A stretch of 64,000 nt of DNA from JADKFD01 sp050250665. Its GTDB lineage: Bacteria > Pseudomonadota > Gammaproteobacteria > Xanthomonadales > SZUA-5. The number at the start of each line of letters is the position of its first letter. Position 1 is the stretch's first letter. A program made the translations under genes and the position numbers. Shown in pieces: positions 16,380 through 24,367 of the stretch. Under the pieces are notes generated by a model. The model had not been told where the DNA came from and did no database searches. It saw nothing but the letters and a program-made list of their open reading frames with translations. The DNA lies in the NCBI GenBank assembly GCA_050250665.1, contig JBFWOF010000005.1, forward strand, positions 83,173-147,172. Direction: 5' to 3'.

Positions 16380-17279
16380 TCACTCCCCATCCTTGACGAT
16401 CATGGTGCCGGCGCCTTCGTTGGTGAAAATCTCGACCAGCAAGGCGTCGGCCTGCACGCCGGACACCAGATGTGCCGAATGCACACCGTTGTTCAGCGCA
16501 TGACGGATCGAAGCCGCCTTGGGCAGCATGCCGCCCGCCAGTTCACCGCGCGCTTCCATCTCGTCGAGCTTGGCCAGCGTGGCAAAGGTGATCAGCGACG
16601 ACGGATTCTTGACGTCCTTCAGCAAGCCGGAGACCTTGAGCACGTAGAACAGTTTCTCGGCACCGAGCACGGCGGCCAGGTGCGAGGCGATGGTGTCGGC
16701 ATTGGTGTTGTAGACACTGCCGTCGGGGCTGCCCGACAGCGGCGCGATCACCGGCACATAGTCCGATTCCAAAAGATGATTGAGCAACGTCGGATCGATC
16801 TGTTCGATATCGCCGACCAATCCATAGTCGAAGAACTTGGGCTTGCCCTCCTCCTCGCCCATGTACATCGGCGCGCGCTTGCGGGCCTTGATCATGCCGG
16901 CGTCGACACCGGTCAGACCGACCGCAGGCACGCCCACACGGTTCATCTCGGACAGCAAATCGGTATTGGTGACGCCGTTGAACACCATCTTGGCGGCTTC
17001 CAGTACCTCGGGCGTGGTCACGCGACGACCGGCCTGCTTCTCGATCGGCAGGTTCAGCTGGGTGCACAACTGGTCCAGCCGCGAACCACCGCCATGAACC
17101 ACCACGACGCGGATCGACAGCGTCCACAGCACACCGATCTGCTCGACCACCTTGCGCCGGCTTTCCGGCTCATCAAGCACCTCGCCACCGAGCTTGATGA
17201 CGAAGGTCTTGCCGCGAAACTGACGCAGGTACTTGGACAGTCCTTTGAGAGCGTCGTAGGGATTGGATGCGAAGGGCAT
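16380..17279 (-). CDS. argB: N-acyl-glutamate kinase
   Basis: Phosphorylates N-acyl-glutamate, the second arginine step. 299 aa, an ordinary unfused kinase. In Xanthomonas, by contrast, ArgB is fused to an acetyltransferase domain, and no such domain is present here. The amino acid kinase motifs are VIKLGGEVLD (ATP), VVHGGGSRLDQL (substrate loop), AGRRVTTPEVLEAAKMV (Arg that contacts the substrate) and YNTNADTIASHLAAVL. The ATG at 17279 begins MPFASNPYD. The open frame upstream is purine-tract sequence. Regulation by arginine is possible but not visible. Confidence 0.92.
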   Translation of the reverse strand: MPFASNPYDALKGLSKYLRQFRGKTFVIKLGGEVLDEPESRRKVVEQIGVLWTLSIRVVVVHGGGSRLDQLCTQLNLPIEKQAGRRVTTPEVLEAAKMVFNGVTNTDLLSEMNRVGVPAVGLTGVDAGMIKARKRAPMYMGEEEGKPKFFDYGLVGDIEQIDPTLLNHLLESDYVPVIAPLSGSPDGSVYNTNADTIASHLAAVLGAEKLFYVLKVSGLLKDVKNPSSLITFATLAKLDEMEARGELAGGMLPKAASIRHALNNGVHSAHLVSGVQADALLVEIFTNEGAGTMIVKDGE

Positions 17280-17292
17280 GGGTGGAACCTCG

Positions 17293-17340
17293 GAAGATGG
17301 AAAAAGGAAAAAGGAAAAAGGAAAAGGGAAAATGGAAAAG
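17293..17340. repeat. Purine-rich GGAAAAAGG tract upstream of argB
   Basis: GAAGATGG then repeated AAAAAGG units lead to GGGAAAATGGAAAAGGG. This is the same arrangement as before argG (ATG, about 20 bases, GAAGATG, purine tract on the plus strand). The remainder of the 17280-17478 gap is GC-rich without a gene. Confidence 0.65.
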
Positions 17341-17478
17341 GGCTGAGCAACGGCGAGGTACGTGGCACGGCAGAAGCAAGTCATCGAAAGGCTGGCGGAG
17401 ATTAGAGGACAGCGACCCGCTTCTCCCGTGCCCCGTGCCCCGTGACCCCTGCCCCGGCTCTTCGCCCCCTGCCCCCTC

Positions 17479-18477
17479 TTACGCCTTGCCAAACAGCCAG
17501 GCGAGCGCGGCCATTTGTACCCACAGGCGGTTCTCGGCCTCGTCGATCACGCGTGAGAACTCGGAATCGAGGACTTCGTCGCTGATCTCGACATTGCGTC
17601 GTACCGGCAGGCAGTGCAGAAAGATCGCCTCGGAGGTGCAGTTTTCGAAATGCTTGAGCGTGGGCATCCAGCCGCGCAGCGCCGGCGAGGACACGATGCT
17701 GTCTTCGCTGGCGCGCGGTTCCGGGCCCCAGGCCTTGGCATAGACCACATGCGCGCCATTCAAGGCCTCGCGCTGATCGTGGGTGTAACGAATCTTCGCG
17801 CCGCTCTCGCCGGCGTAGCGCTGCGCCTGTGCACGTACGGCCTCGCCGAGTTCAAATCCTGGGGGATGCGCTACCGTGATGTCGCAACCGGCAGCGGCCG
17901 CATGCAGCAGCACCGAGTTGGGCACGGCCTTGGCCAGTGGTTTCACATGCGGCGCCCAGCTCAGGACCACTTTCACGCCCTGGGTCTGACCAAAACTCTC
18001 CTGCACCGTGAGCATGTCGGCCAGTCCCTGGCAGGGATGTTCGCGTGCCGATTCCAGGCTGACCATCGGCACCTTGGCATGCCGCCGGAAAGCATTGATA
18101 ACGCCATCGATGTCGTCATCGGCCTGACCCATGCCGCGCGAGAACGCACGCACACCCAGCGCATCGACATAGCGCGACAGCACCGGCGCCGCCTCGCGCA
18201 CGTGTTCGGCCTTGTCCGCATTCATGACCGCGCCGTCTTCGGTCTCGACCTTCCACACGCCGCTGCCCTCTTCCAGCGCCACTGCCTGGCCGCCGAGCTT
18301 GAGCATCGCCACTTCAAAGCTGGTGCGCGTGCGCAGCGAGGGATTGAAGAACAGCATGCCGAGCACCTTGCCCTTGAGCAGGGCGCCGGGTTCGTTGCGC
18401 TTGAAATCGGCCGCCAGCTTCAGCAGCGCGGCTTGCCCCTTGGGGCCGAGATCGTCCAGATGAGTGAAATGGCGCAT
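17479..18477 (-). CDS. argF': N-acylornithine carbamoyltransferase, closer to the N-succinyl type
   Basis: 332 aa. Transfers carbamoyl phosphate to an N-acyl-ornithine to give N-acyl-citrulline. The carbamoyl phosphate motif FFNPSLRTRTSFE (residues 43-55), HPCQ (147-150), AKAW (247-250) and HCLPVRRN (288-295) are present. Compared with remembered sequences, VETEDGAVMNADKAEH, SWAPHVKP, AVPNS, HPPGFEL and CLPVRRN look like Bacteroides succinylornithine transcarbamylase. The site that is Glu92 in Xanthomonas acetylornithine enzyme is Ala90 here (Pro in Bacteroides). The carboxylated Lys302 of the Xanthomonas enzyme is Glu297. ATG 18477 has AAGGA 10 bases upstream. The acyl group preference is inferred, not shown. 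Confidence 0.88.
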   Translation of the reverse strand: MRHFTHLDDLGPKGQAALLKLAADFKRNEPGALLKGKVLGMLFFNPSLRTRTSFEVAMLKLGGQAVALEEGSGVWKVETEDGAVMNADKAEHVREAAPVLSRYVDALGVRAFSRGMGQADDDIDGVINAFRRHAKVPMVSLESAREHPCQGLADMLTVQESFGQTQGVKVVLSWAPHVKPLAKAVPNSVLLHAAAAGCDITVAHPPGFELGEAVRAQAQRYAGESGAKIRYTHDQREALNGAHVVYAKAWGPEPRASEDSIVSSPALRGWMPTLKHFENCTSEAIFLHCLPVRRNVEISDEVLDSEFSRVIDEAENRLWVQMAALAWLFGKA

Positions 18478-18483
18478 CAATAC

Positions 18484-19617
18484 TTATCCTTGGAATTGCG
18501 AAATGGCGAGCTCGAGTGCGCTGATCGCGTCCTCGCTGACATTCAGGCAGGGCATCAGGCGCAGAACCTGAGGATCGGACGAGCCACCGACCAACAGTCT
18601 ACGTTCGAATAGATGACGCTTCAGCGCAGCAGCGGGGGCATGGGTGCGCAGACCCAGCAGCAGGCCCTCACCGAGCACGCTCGCGACCACCGATCCCGGC
18701 AACGATCGTTTCAGGCGCGCACCGACATCCCGCGCATGCGTGTCGAGCGCTTCCTCCTGAATGACCTGCAGCGTGGCCACCAGTGCGGCCATCGCCAGCG
18801 GTCCACCACCGAAGGTGCTGCCGAGATCGCCGCTCTGCACCGCCGCAGCGCGCTCGGCCGACAACAGCGTGGCGCCCACCGGCACACCCGAAGCCAGGCC
18901 CTTGGCCAGGGTCAGTGCATCGGGGCGCACCCCGTAAAACTCGGCCGCCGTCGGCGTGCCCAGCCGCCCTACCCCGGTCTGGATTTCATCGAAGATCAGC
19001 CAGGTACCCGCGGCTGCCGTCAACTCGCGCAAACGCGCAAACCAGGCCGGACTGGCGCAGCGGATGCCGGACATGCTCTGGATCGGTTCGACGATGACAG
19101 CGGCCACTGAACTGAAGTCGAAGCGCTCGAGCGCGGCGAGGTCAGCAAAAGGCAGCCGCTGACTCTGCGGCAGTACCGAAGCGTAGGGATCGGTGATCTT
19201 GGGATCATCGGTGACCGCCAGCGCCAGCGTGGTGCGTCCGTGCCAGCCACCGTCAAAACTCAGCAGTCCGCTGCGACCGGTCTGCTTGATCGCCAGTTTC
19301 AGCGCGTTCTCATTGGCTTCGGCACCGGAGTTGCAGAAGAACACCCGGCTCATGCCCGAGCCCGCAACAAAGGACATCAGGGCATCAGCGGCCTGTTCGC
19401 GGATGCGCAGGCGCGCCGCCGCCGAATAGAACAGCAAGCGCCCAGCCTGCTCGGCAATGGCCGCAACTACGCGCGGATGCGAATGCCCGGTGGCCGTGAC
19501 ACAATGTCCGCCATACCAATCCAGGTATTCGCCGCCGTCTTCGGCATAGACCCGGTCGCCACGACCGTGATCGAGCACGAAGGGAAAGGCGGCATAGGTT
19601 TCGAGCAGTGCGGACAT
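18484..19617 (-). CDS. argD: Acylornithine aminotransferase
   Basis: PLP enzyme converting N-acyl-glutamate semialdehyde and glutamate to N-acyl-ornithine. 377 aa, usual size. The class III aminotransferase pattern is clear: NSGAEANENALKLA, FDGGWHGRT, VIVEPIQSMSGI, LIFDEIQTGVGR, the PLP lysine in TLAKGLASGVPVGA, and STFGGGPLA. The ATG at 19617 starts MSALLETYAAF; 57 more bases of open frame upstream overlap the operator region and argR leader. Six bases separate its stop from the argF' ATG. It is the first gene of the arginine run and faces argR. It may also serve diaminopimelate or succinylornithine. Confidence 0.92.
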   Translation of the reverse strand: MSALLETYAAFPFVLDHGRGDRVYAEDGGEYLDWYGGHCVTATGHSHPRVVAAIAEQAGRLLFYSAAARLRIREQAADALMSFVAGSGMSRVFFCNSGAEANENALKLAIKQTGRSGLLSFDGGWHGRTTLALAVTDDPKITDPYASVLPQSQRLPFADLAALERFDFSSVAAVIVEPIQSMSGIRCASPAWFARLRELTAAAGTWLIFDEIQTGVGRLGTPTAAEFYGVRPDALTLAKGLASGVPVGATLLSAERAAAVQSGDLGSTFGGGPLAMAALVATLQVIQEEALDTHARDVGARLKRSLPGSVVASVLGEGLLLGLRTHAPAAALKRHLFERRLLVGGSSDPQVLRLMPCLNVSEDAISALELAISQFQG

Positions 19618-19626
19618 GAATAATGT

Positions 19627-19659
19627 TGCATAACATGCGGAGGTGTCGCATATTATGCA
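19627..19659. promoter_or_regulatory. Two ARG-box-like dyads between argD and argR
   Basis: TGCATAACATGCG (19627-19639) and CGCATATTATGCA (19647-19659) are AT-centred dyads whose centres are 20 bases apart. That is close to the 21-base spacing of tandem ARG boxes bound by an ArgR hexamer in enteric bacteria. Possible promoter elements for both directions overlap them (for argR: TTGCAT 19626-19631 and TATTAT 19651-19656, with a long 19-base spacer). Likely repression of argD and autoregulation of argR by arginine. Confidence 0.65.
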
Positions 19660-19682
19660 CTTTCCATCGAGCACACAAGCCC

Positions 19683-20102
19683 ATGGCCCGAACCGCTGCA
19701 GATCTTGATCAAACCCTGCTGGAGTTGATCAGCAACGACCGCATTTCTGACCAGTTCGAACTGCAGGCGGCTCTGGCCAAGGCTGGCAAGGTGGTCAGTC
19801 AACCTACGCTCTCACGGCACCTCACCCGCCTCGGTATCTCCAAGCGCAACGGCCGCTATGCACCACCGGGCGATGGCAGCCCGGGCGCCACGGCGGTGCT
19901 GTCGGCGCCACCCAATCTGATCGTGCTCCGAACCAAGCCGGGCTTTGCCAATGCGGTGGCCGCGGTGCTGGACCACCAGCCATTGCCGGGCCAGGCAGGC
20001 ACCATCGCCGGCGACGACACCGTATTCATCGCCCTGCGCGAAGGCCATGCCCTGCAGACGCTGATCGATGCCGCCCGACTACGCTTTCTGGACGAGCCTT
20101 GA
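19683..20102 (+). CDS. argR: Arginine repressor ArgR
   Basis: 139 aa. The N-terminal winged helix (residues 1-60) includes QPTLSRHLTRLGISK, matching the ArgR recognition-helix pattern (SxxTxSR). The C-terminal oligomerisation and arginine-binding domain shows LPGQAGTIAGDDTVFIAL, the ArgR/AhrC signature with the Asp pair that contacts arginine. The ATG at 19683 gives the normal length; a longer open frame from 19623 starts inside the operator. It is divergent from argD with two putative operators between them. Confidence 0.9.
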   Translation: MARTAADLDQTLLELISNDRISDQFELQAALAKAGKVVSQPTLSRHLTRLGISKRNGRYAPPGDGSPGATAVLSAPPNLIVLRTKPGFANAVAAVLDHQPLPGQAGTIAGDDTVFIALREGHALQTLIDAARLRFLDEP

Positions 20103-20115
20103 GCGCGCTCCCGGG

Positions 20116-20556
20116 ATGAGCGACTCAGGCCAGGGGCGCGGCGTGGTCATCATTCTGATGGACCTTGGCCGCGTGCTGATGATCAGACGCTCCGATCAGG
20201 TGGCACGACCGGGCATCTGGTCACCGCCAACCGGCCACGTCGAGGCCGGAGAAAGCCTGCCGCAGGCCGCAGAACGCGAAGCCCTGGAGGAACTGGGCAT
20301 CGCCGTCCAGGCGGTGGAAGCGCTGTGGGAGAGCGATACCGACGATGGTCGCTACCGACTGCACTGGTGGCGGGTTCTACCCTTGTTCACACCGATACAG
20401 CTCCTTCCCGATCCGGCCGAAGTGGCTGAGTGTCGCTGGATGGCGCCCGCTGATTTCCCGAAGCTGAAGCCGAGCTTCGAACTGCATCGCCCCTTCTTTC
20501 TTGAGGTGCTGCCGGCCTGGATGGCCAGGCATACTGGCCAGTCGCAGCGCTCATGA
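20116..20556 (+). CDS. NUDIX hydrolase
   Basis: 146 aa, cytoplasmic. The NUDIX box GHVEAGESLPQAAEREALEE (continuing LGI) has all the acidic residues for metal binding (GX5EX7REUXEEXGU). It hydrolyses a nucleoside diphosphate linked to another group; the substrate is not predictable. The ATG at 20116 begins MSDSGQGRG. The open frame extends into the end of argR but that overlap is unlikely to be used. It follows argR by 13 bases and may be cotranscribed with it. Confidence 0.85.
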   Translation: MSDSGQGRGVVIILMDLGRVLMIRRSDQVARPGIWSPPTGHVEAGESLPQAAEREALEELGIAVQAVEALWESDTDDGRYRLHWWRVLPLFTPIQLLPDPAEVAECRWMAPADFPKLKPSFELHRPFFLEVLPAWMARHTGQSQRS

Positions 20557-20609
20557 CTGCCTTCGTCGCCGGCCCTGGATGGCGTTCGCGCCGCAGGGGC
20601 GCTCCATGA

Positions 20610-20765
20610 AACCGCTCCTGCGCGGGAGCGACCTTGGGTCGCGACCGGGAACGTCCGGCAGGCCGGCCAGGGCCTGATCGCGGACAAAGCCCGCTCCCAC
20701 GGGTGAGCCGCAGGGCTGCTCGTACACGAGGCCTTTCTCGTAGGAGCGACCTCGCGTCGCGACCA
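20610..20765. repeat. GTAG-type REP copies between NUDIX and patatin genes
   Basis: GGGAGCGACCTTGGGTCGCG (about 20625-20645), GGACAAAGCCCGCTCCCAC (about 20682-20700) and GTAGGAGCGACCTCGCGTCG (about 20739-20760) are members of the REP family. They lie in the convergent gap between the two genes and may serve as a bidirectional end. Confidence 0.65.
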
Positions 20766-20806
20766 GTGACGCCTTTCTTTCCTGGTCGGCGTTCGCGCCG
20801 CCCCCG

Positions 20807-21808
20807 CTACCCCCGACGATCCGGCACGACCGTATCTTCGTAGCGGTCAATCGCCAGTTTGGCCGCCTCACGACCGATCTCGATCATCTCGCTGGTCTTC
20901 CAGAATTCGTAGAAGAAACAGGATCGATGGGGAATCCGCACCAGCACATCGGGCGGATCCAGCGCCAGCTGGGTCTGACTGATCCGGGATTGCACTGCGT
21001 CCAGCGAGCGCGACATCAGGTCCAGCAGACCGGGCTGTGCGGGTTCCGGGCTAGCTGGTTCCATCAGGCCCTCGATCCAGGCTTCGATGCGCGCGCGCAA
21101 GCCATTGCCGTTGCTCTGCTTGTCGGCGGTCTTTGTCCGGGTCTGGGTCTGCTCGTCTTTCTTGATGGGCAGAACAGACTGGGAATTGGCATCCACCGCC
21201 ATCACCAGATCGGCGGCAAACATGCGCGTTGCGGCAATGGGTATGGGCGCCAGCAAACCACCGTCGACCAGTTCCCGACCGTCAATGCGGTGTGGCGTAA
21301 AAACCATGGGGATGGCAATGGACGCACGCACCGCATCGAACAGCTTGCCGCGGGTCAGCCAGACCTCGCGTCGATTGGCGAGATCGGTAGCCACCGCCAC
21401 AAAAGGCAGATCCAGGTCCTCGATGCGATGCTCGCCAACCAGGCGGCGCAACTCGGCGATCACCCGATCGCCCTTGATCAATCCCGGATGACCAAAAGCG
21501 AAATCCAGCAGGCGCATGACGTCTGCACGCTCCAGCGCACAGGCCCAATCGCGGTAGTCATCGAGTTTGCCTGCGGCGCAGATACCACCGACCAATGCGC
21601 CCATCGAGGCTCCGGCAATCGCGACGATGCGATAGCCGCGCTCCCTCAGCACGTCGATCACACCGATATGCGCCAGACCGCGGGCGCCACCGGCACCCAG
21701 CACCAGCGCCACACTCGGCCGTTTGTCCTTGCTGGTCTTGGTGCTCCTGCCTTCTCCCGCGTCGGGATTCTCTGCTTCCGTTGTCACTCGCGCATCCTTT
21801 TCAGACAT
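20807..21808 (-). CDS. Patatin-like phospholipase (RssA-type)
   Basis: 333 aa. A hydrophilic N-terminal tail (about 30 residues) precedes the patatin domain. The oxyanion motif is LGAGGARGLAH, the nucleophile motif GASMG and the catalytic Asp motif DGGLLAP, all intact. Hydrolyses acyl esters of membrane lipids in related enzymes. A low-complexity stretch (KKDEQTQTRTKTADKQSNGNG, residues about 218-238) is an unusual insertion near the domain end. It is the last gene of a run with the DUF486 and GGDEF-EAL genes. No signal peptide, so probably cytoplasmic or membrane-associated. Confidence 0.88.
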   Translation of the reverse strand: MSEKDARVTTEAENPDAGEGRSTKTSKDKRPSVALVLGAGGARGLAHIGVIDVLRERGYRIVAIAGASMGALVGGICAAGKLDDYRDWACALERADVMRLLDFAFGHPGLIKGDRVIAELRRLVGEHRIEDLDLPFVAVATDLANRREVWLTRGKLFDAVRASIAIPMVFTPHRIDGRELVDGGLLAPIPIAATRMFAADLVMAVDANSQSVLPIKKDEQTQTRTKTADKQSNGNGLRARIEAWIEGLMEPASPEPAQPGLLDLMSRSLDAVQSRISQTQLALDPPDVLVRIPHRSCFFYEFWKTSEMIEIGREAAKLAIDRYEDTVVPDRRG

Positions 21809-21869
21809 TGCGTTTCCGGATTACCGGCCCAGCCCGCAAGACTCAGACGATCGCGAGGCAATCACCGAA

Positions 21870-22235
21870 TCACCGCGCGGAGCCGGGCAGAAACATGAAT
21901 CCGGCTGCGGCCACCAGCAGCAGAAAGGCCACCAGATGGTTCCAGCGCAGGCTTTCGCCCAGATAGCTCACCGAAAACACGCCAAATACCGCCAGCGTGA
22001 TGATCTCCTGCAGGGTCTTCAGCTGGGCTGCACTGTAATAACCATGACCGATGCGGTTGGCTGGCACCTGCAGGATGTATTCGGGCAGTGCGATCAGCCA
22101 GCTCATGGCGATCACAACGATCAGCGTCGAGGACTTGTACCGTAAATGACCATACCAGGCGAAGGTCATGAAGATGTTGGAGCCGATCAGCAGCAGGATC
22201 GGCAACCAGGCAGCGGGCGGCAGTCCGGCATTCAC
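21870..22235 (-). CDS. DUF486 / small multidrug-type membrane protein
   Basis: 121 aa with four hydrophobic helices (about residues 8-28, 37-55, 75-92 and 97-116). The pattern LIGSNIFMTFAWYGHLRY and the ALPEYILQVPANRIGHG loop are typical of the DUF486 (DMT superfamily) proteins. Function is unknown in the family. Its ATG overlaps the TGA of the GGDEF-EAL gene (ATGA), suggesting translational coupling. Confidence 0.85.
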   Translation of the reverse strand: MNAGLPPAAWLPILLLIGSNIFMTFAWYGHLRYKSSTLIVVIAMSWLIALPEYILQVPANRIGHGYYSAAQLKTLQEIITLAVFGVFSVSYLGESLRWNHLVAFLLLVAAAGFMFLPGSAR

Positions 22236-24367
22236 TCGGGCTTGGATTCCGAATCTGCCCCGATCCGGGTGGGCTGCTCCACAAGCAGTTCAGGACTGAC
22301 CGCGACGCTCATCCAGAATCCCTGCGCCTGATCGCATCCACGCGCCCGCAGCAATTGGTACTGAGCCTCGACTTCCACGCCCTCGGCAATGACCTGCATG
22401 CCCAGCGAATGGGCCATGGCGATAATGGCGCTGGCCAGCGCCAGGTCCTCGGGATCACTGAGAATGTCAGTGATGAAGCTGCGATCGATCTTGACGCCGT
22501 CCACCCGCGCACGGCGCAAATGACTCAATCCGGAGAAACCGGTACCGAAATCGTCCAGCCAGACCCGAACGCCGGTTTCGCGCAGCTTGCCCAATGCGTC
22601 GAAGGCCATCTGCTCATCATGCAGCAAGCTCGATTCCGTCAGTTCCAGATGCAGTAACTGCGGCGGCAACTGATGTCTGGTGAGAATCGCGCTGATCCGC
22701 TGACCGAGATCCGCACGTTGCAGCTGGCGACCGGACAGGTTGACAGCCACCGACAGTCCCGGACGCTCAACCTGCCATTGCGCAGCATCGCGGCAGGCGC
22801 GATCGAGCACCCATTCCCCGAGTGCGTCGATCAGACCACAACCTTCCGCAACCGGCACGAAAATGGACGGTGGCACCGAACCTCGACGCTGATCGTTCCA
22901 GCGCAGCAGCGCCTCGGCCCCCACCAACACACCGTCATGCAGCGCATGAATAGGCTGATAGGCCACTTCCAGACGTCCCTGCTCCAATGCCTCACGCAGG
23001 TCATGCTCCAGGCCGAGGCGTTCTTCAGCGGCCTCGGTCAGATGTCCGGCGAAGAAGCGATAGCAGTTCTTCCCGCGCTGCTTGGCCTGATACATGGCGA
23101 GATCGCCGTGCTTGAGCAGCAACTTCGAGGTGTGGGCGTCATCGGGGAACACGGTGATGCCGATGCTTGCACCGACCAGCAACGAACGGTCGCCGATCAG
23201 GAAGGGCTTCTTGAGGCTGTCAAGCAGTGCGGTTGCTGCGTATTCGCTCTTCCGACGGGCGTCGATGCCGGTGACCACGGCGACAAACTCGTCACCTCCC
23301 AGACGCGCAATCATCGGCTGAACCGGTGAATCCGGTGTGATCAGGGTACGCTTGAGACGATTGGCGAACTCGACCAGCACCTCATCGCCAGCGTCATGCC
23401 CAAGCGTGTCATTGATGCGCTTGAAATCGTCCATATCGACAAACAGCAGCGCCAGGCCCATGCCGCTGCCTCGAAATTCGGCGATCGCCTCGTCCAGCAA
23501 TTCGCGCAGCATCAGGCGATTGGGCAGACCCGTCAGGCTGTCGTGGTAGGCGAGCTTGCGAATGTCATGATGGTGCCGACGCACCGCTTCGCTCATCCGT
23601 CCGAAGGCTCGAATCAGTTCGCCCAGCTCGTCACTGCGATGACTGCCGATGTGACGCTCGAAGCGGCCACGCTCGATTTCCCGCGCCTGGGCCGCCAGTT
23701 GTCGAATCGGACGCACCAGTCCGCGCGCCACCAGCCAACCCGCCAGCGCCACCCACAGCAACAAGGCCAGGAAACCAAGCCCAAGCATGTGCGCTGGCCC
23801 CGAAAAAGCCACGCGGAAGCGTTCGCGGGCGCCAGCTTTCTCGACCGCCAATGCACCCTCAGTACGCGCCAGCGACAAGCCGACGCGCACGCCGCCCAGG
23901 CGCAGATCGCCGATCCCGATGGGCGAACTGGCATCGATCTGTTGCTCGCCCCATTGCACCAGGGGTGCATCAGCGCCAATCACCGCCGGCGCCAGAGCAT
24001 CGTCCATCACCTGGCCAAAGCGGGGAATATCGCCAGTACCGTCATGAATCAATCGACCTTGCTCATCGTAGACCAGCACATAGTCCACATCGGGCTGATC
24101 CAGTGCCGATCGCGCCACTTCCCGCACCGTCAGCAGATCCGTGTAGTACACCGGGTTGGTCAGGGTTTCAGCCAGGAATGCGGCCAGCTGCACACCGCGA
24201 TCGGCGAGAGCGGCGCGACCTTGATCGCGCGAGGCCAGTTCATTCTGCAACAGCACATCGTCCATCGCCTGGGTGGCGCTGCGCCAGCCCATGACCAGCA
24301 CAACCAGCCATACCAGCGTAGTGCCCAACAGGCTCAGCATGAACTTGGCGCGCAGTCCTACACGCAT
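22232..24367 (-). CDS. Membrane HAMP-GGDEF-EAL protein
   Basis: 711 aa. Transmembrane helix at about residues 10-28, a periplasmic sensor domain (about 30-190), a second helix at about 195-215, HAMP, GGDEF (motif RLGGDEFVAVV) and EAL (EALLRW, DDFGTGFSGL, EGVEVEAQ). Both signature motifs are complete, so it could both make and break cyclic di-GMP. The active direction cannot be predicted. Its start ATG shares a base with the TGA of the upstream PhnD-like gene (TGATG), so the two are made together. I infer that the binding protein may report to this sensor, possibly by docking on its periplasmic domain. Confidence 0.92.
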   Translation of the reverse strand: MRVGLRAKFMLSLLGTTLVWLVVLVMGWRSATQAMDDVLLQNELASRDQGRAALADRGVQLAAFLAETLTNPVYYTDLLTVREVARSALDQPDVDYVLVYDEQGRLIHDGTGDIPRFGQVMDDALAPAVIGADAPLVQWGEQQIDASSPIGIGDLRLGGVRVGLSLARTEGALAVEKAGARERFRVAFSGPAHMLGLGFLALLLWVALAGWLVARGLVRPIRQLAAQAREIERGRFERHIGSHRSDELGELIRAFGRMSEAVRRHHHDIRKLAYHDSLTGLPNRLMLRELLDEAIAEFRGSGMGLALLFVDMDDFKRINDTLGHDAGDEVLVEFANRLKRTLITPDSPVQPMIARLGGDEFVAVVTGIDARRKSEYAATALLDSLKKPFLIGDRSLLVGASIGITVFPDDAHTSKLLLKHGDLAMYQAKQRGKNCYRFFAGHLTEAAEERLGLEHDLREALEQGRLEVAYQPIHALHDGVLVGAEALLRWNDQRRGSVPPSIFVPVAEGCGLIDALGEWVLDRACRDAAQWQVERPGLSVAVNLSGRQLQRADLGQRISAILTRHQLPPQLLHLELTESSLLHDEQMAFDALGKLRETGVRVWLDDFGTGFSGLSHLRRARVDGVKIDRSFITDILSDPEDLALASAIIAMAHSLGMQVIAEGVEVEAQYQLLRARGCDQAQGFWMSVAVSPELLVEQPTRIGADSESKPE

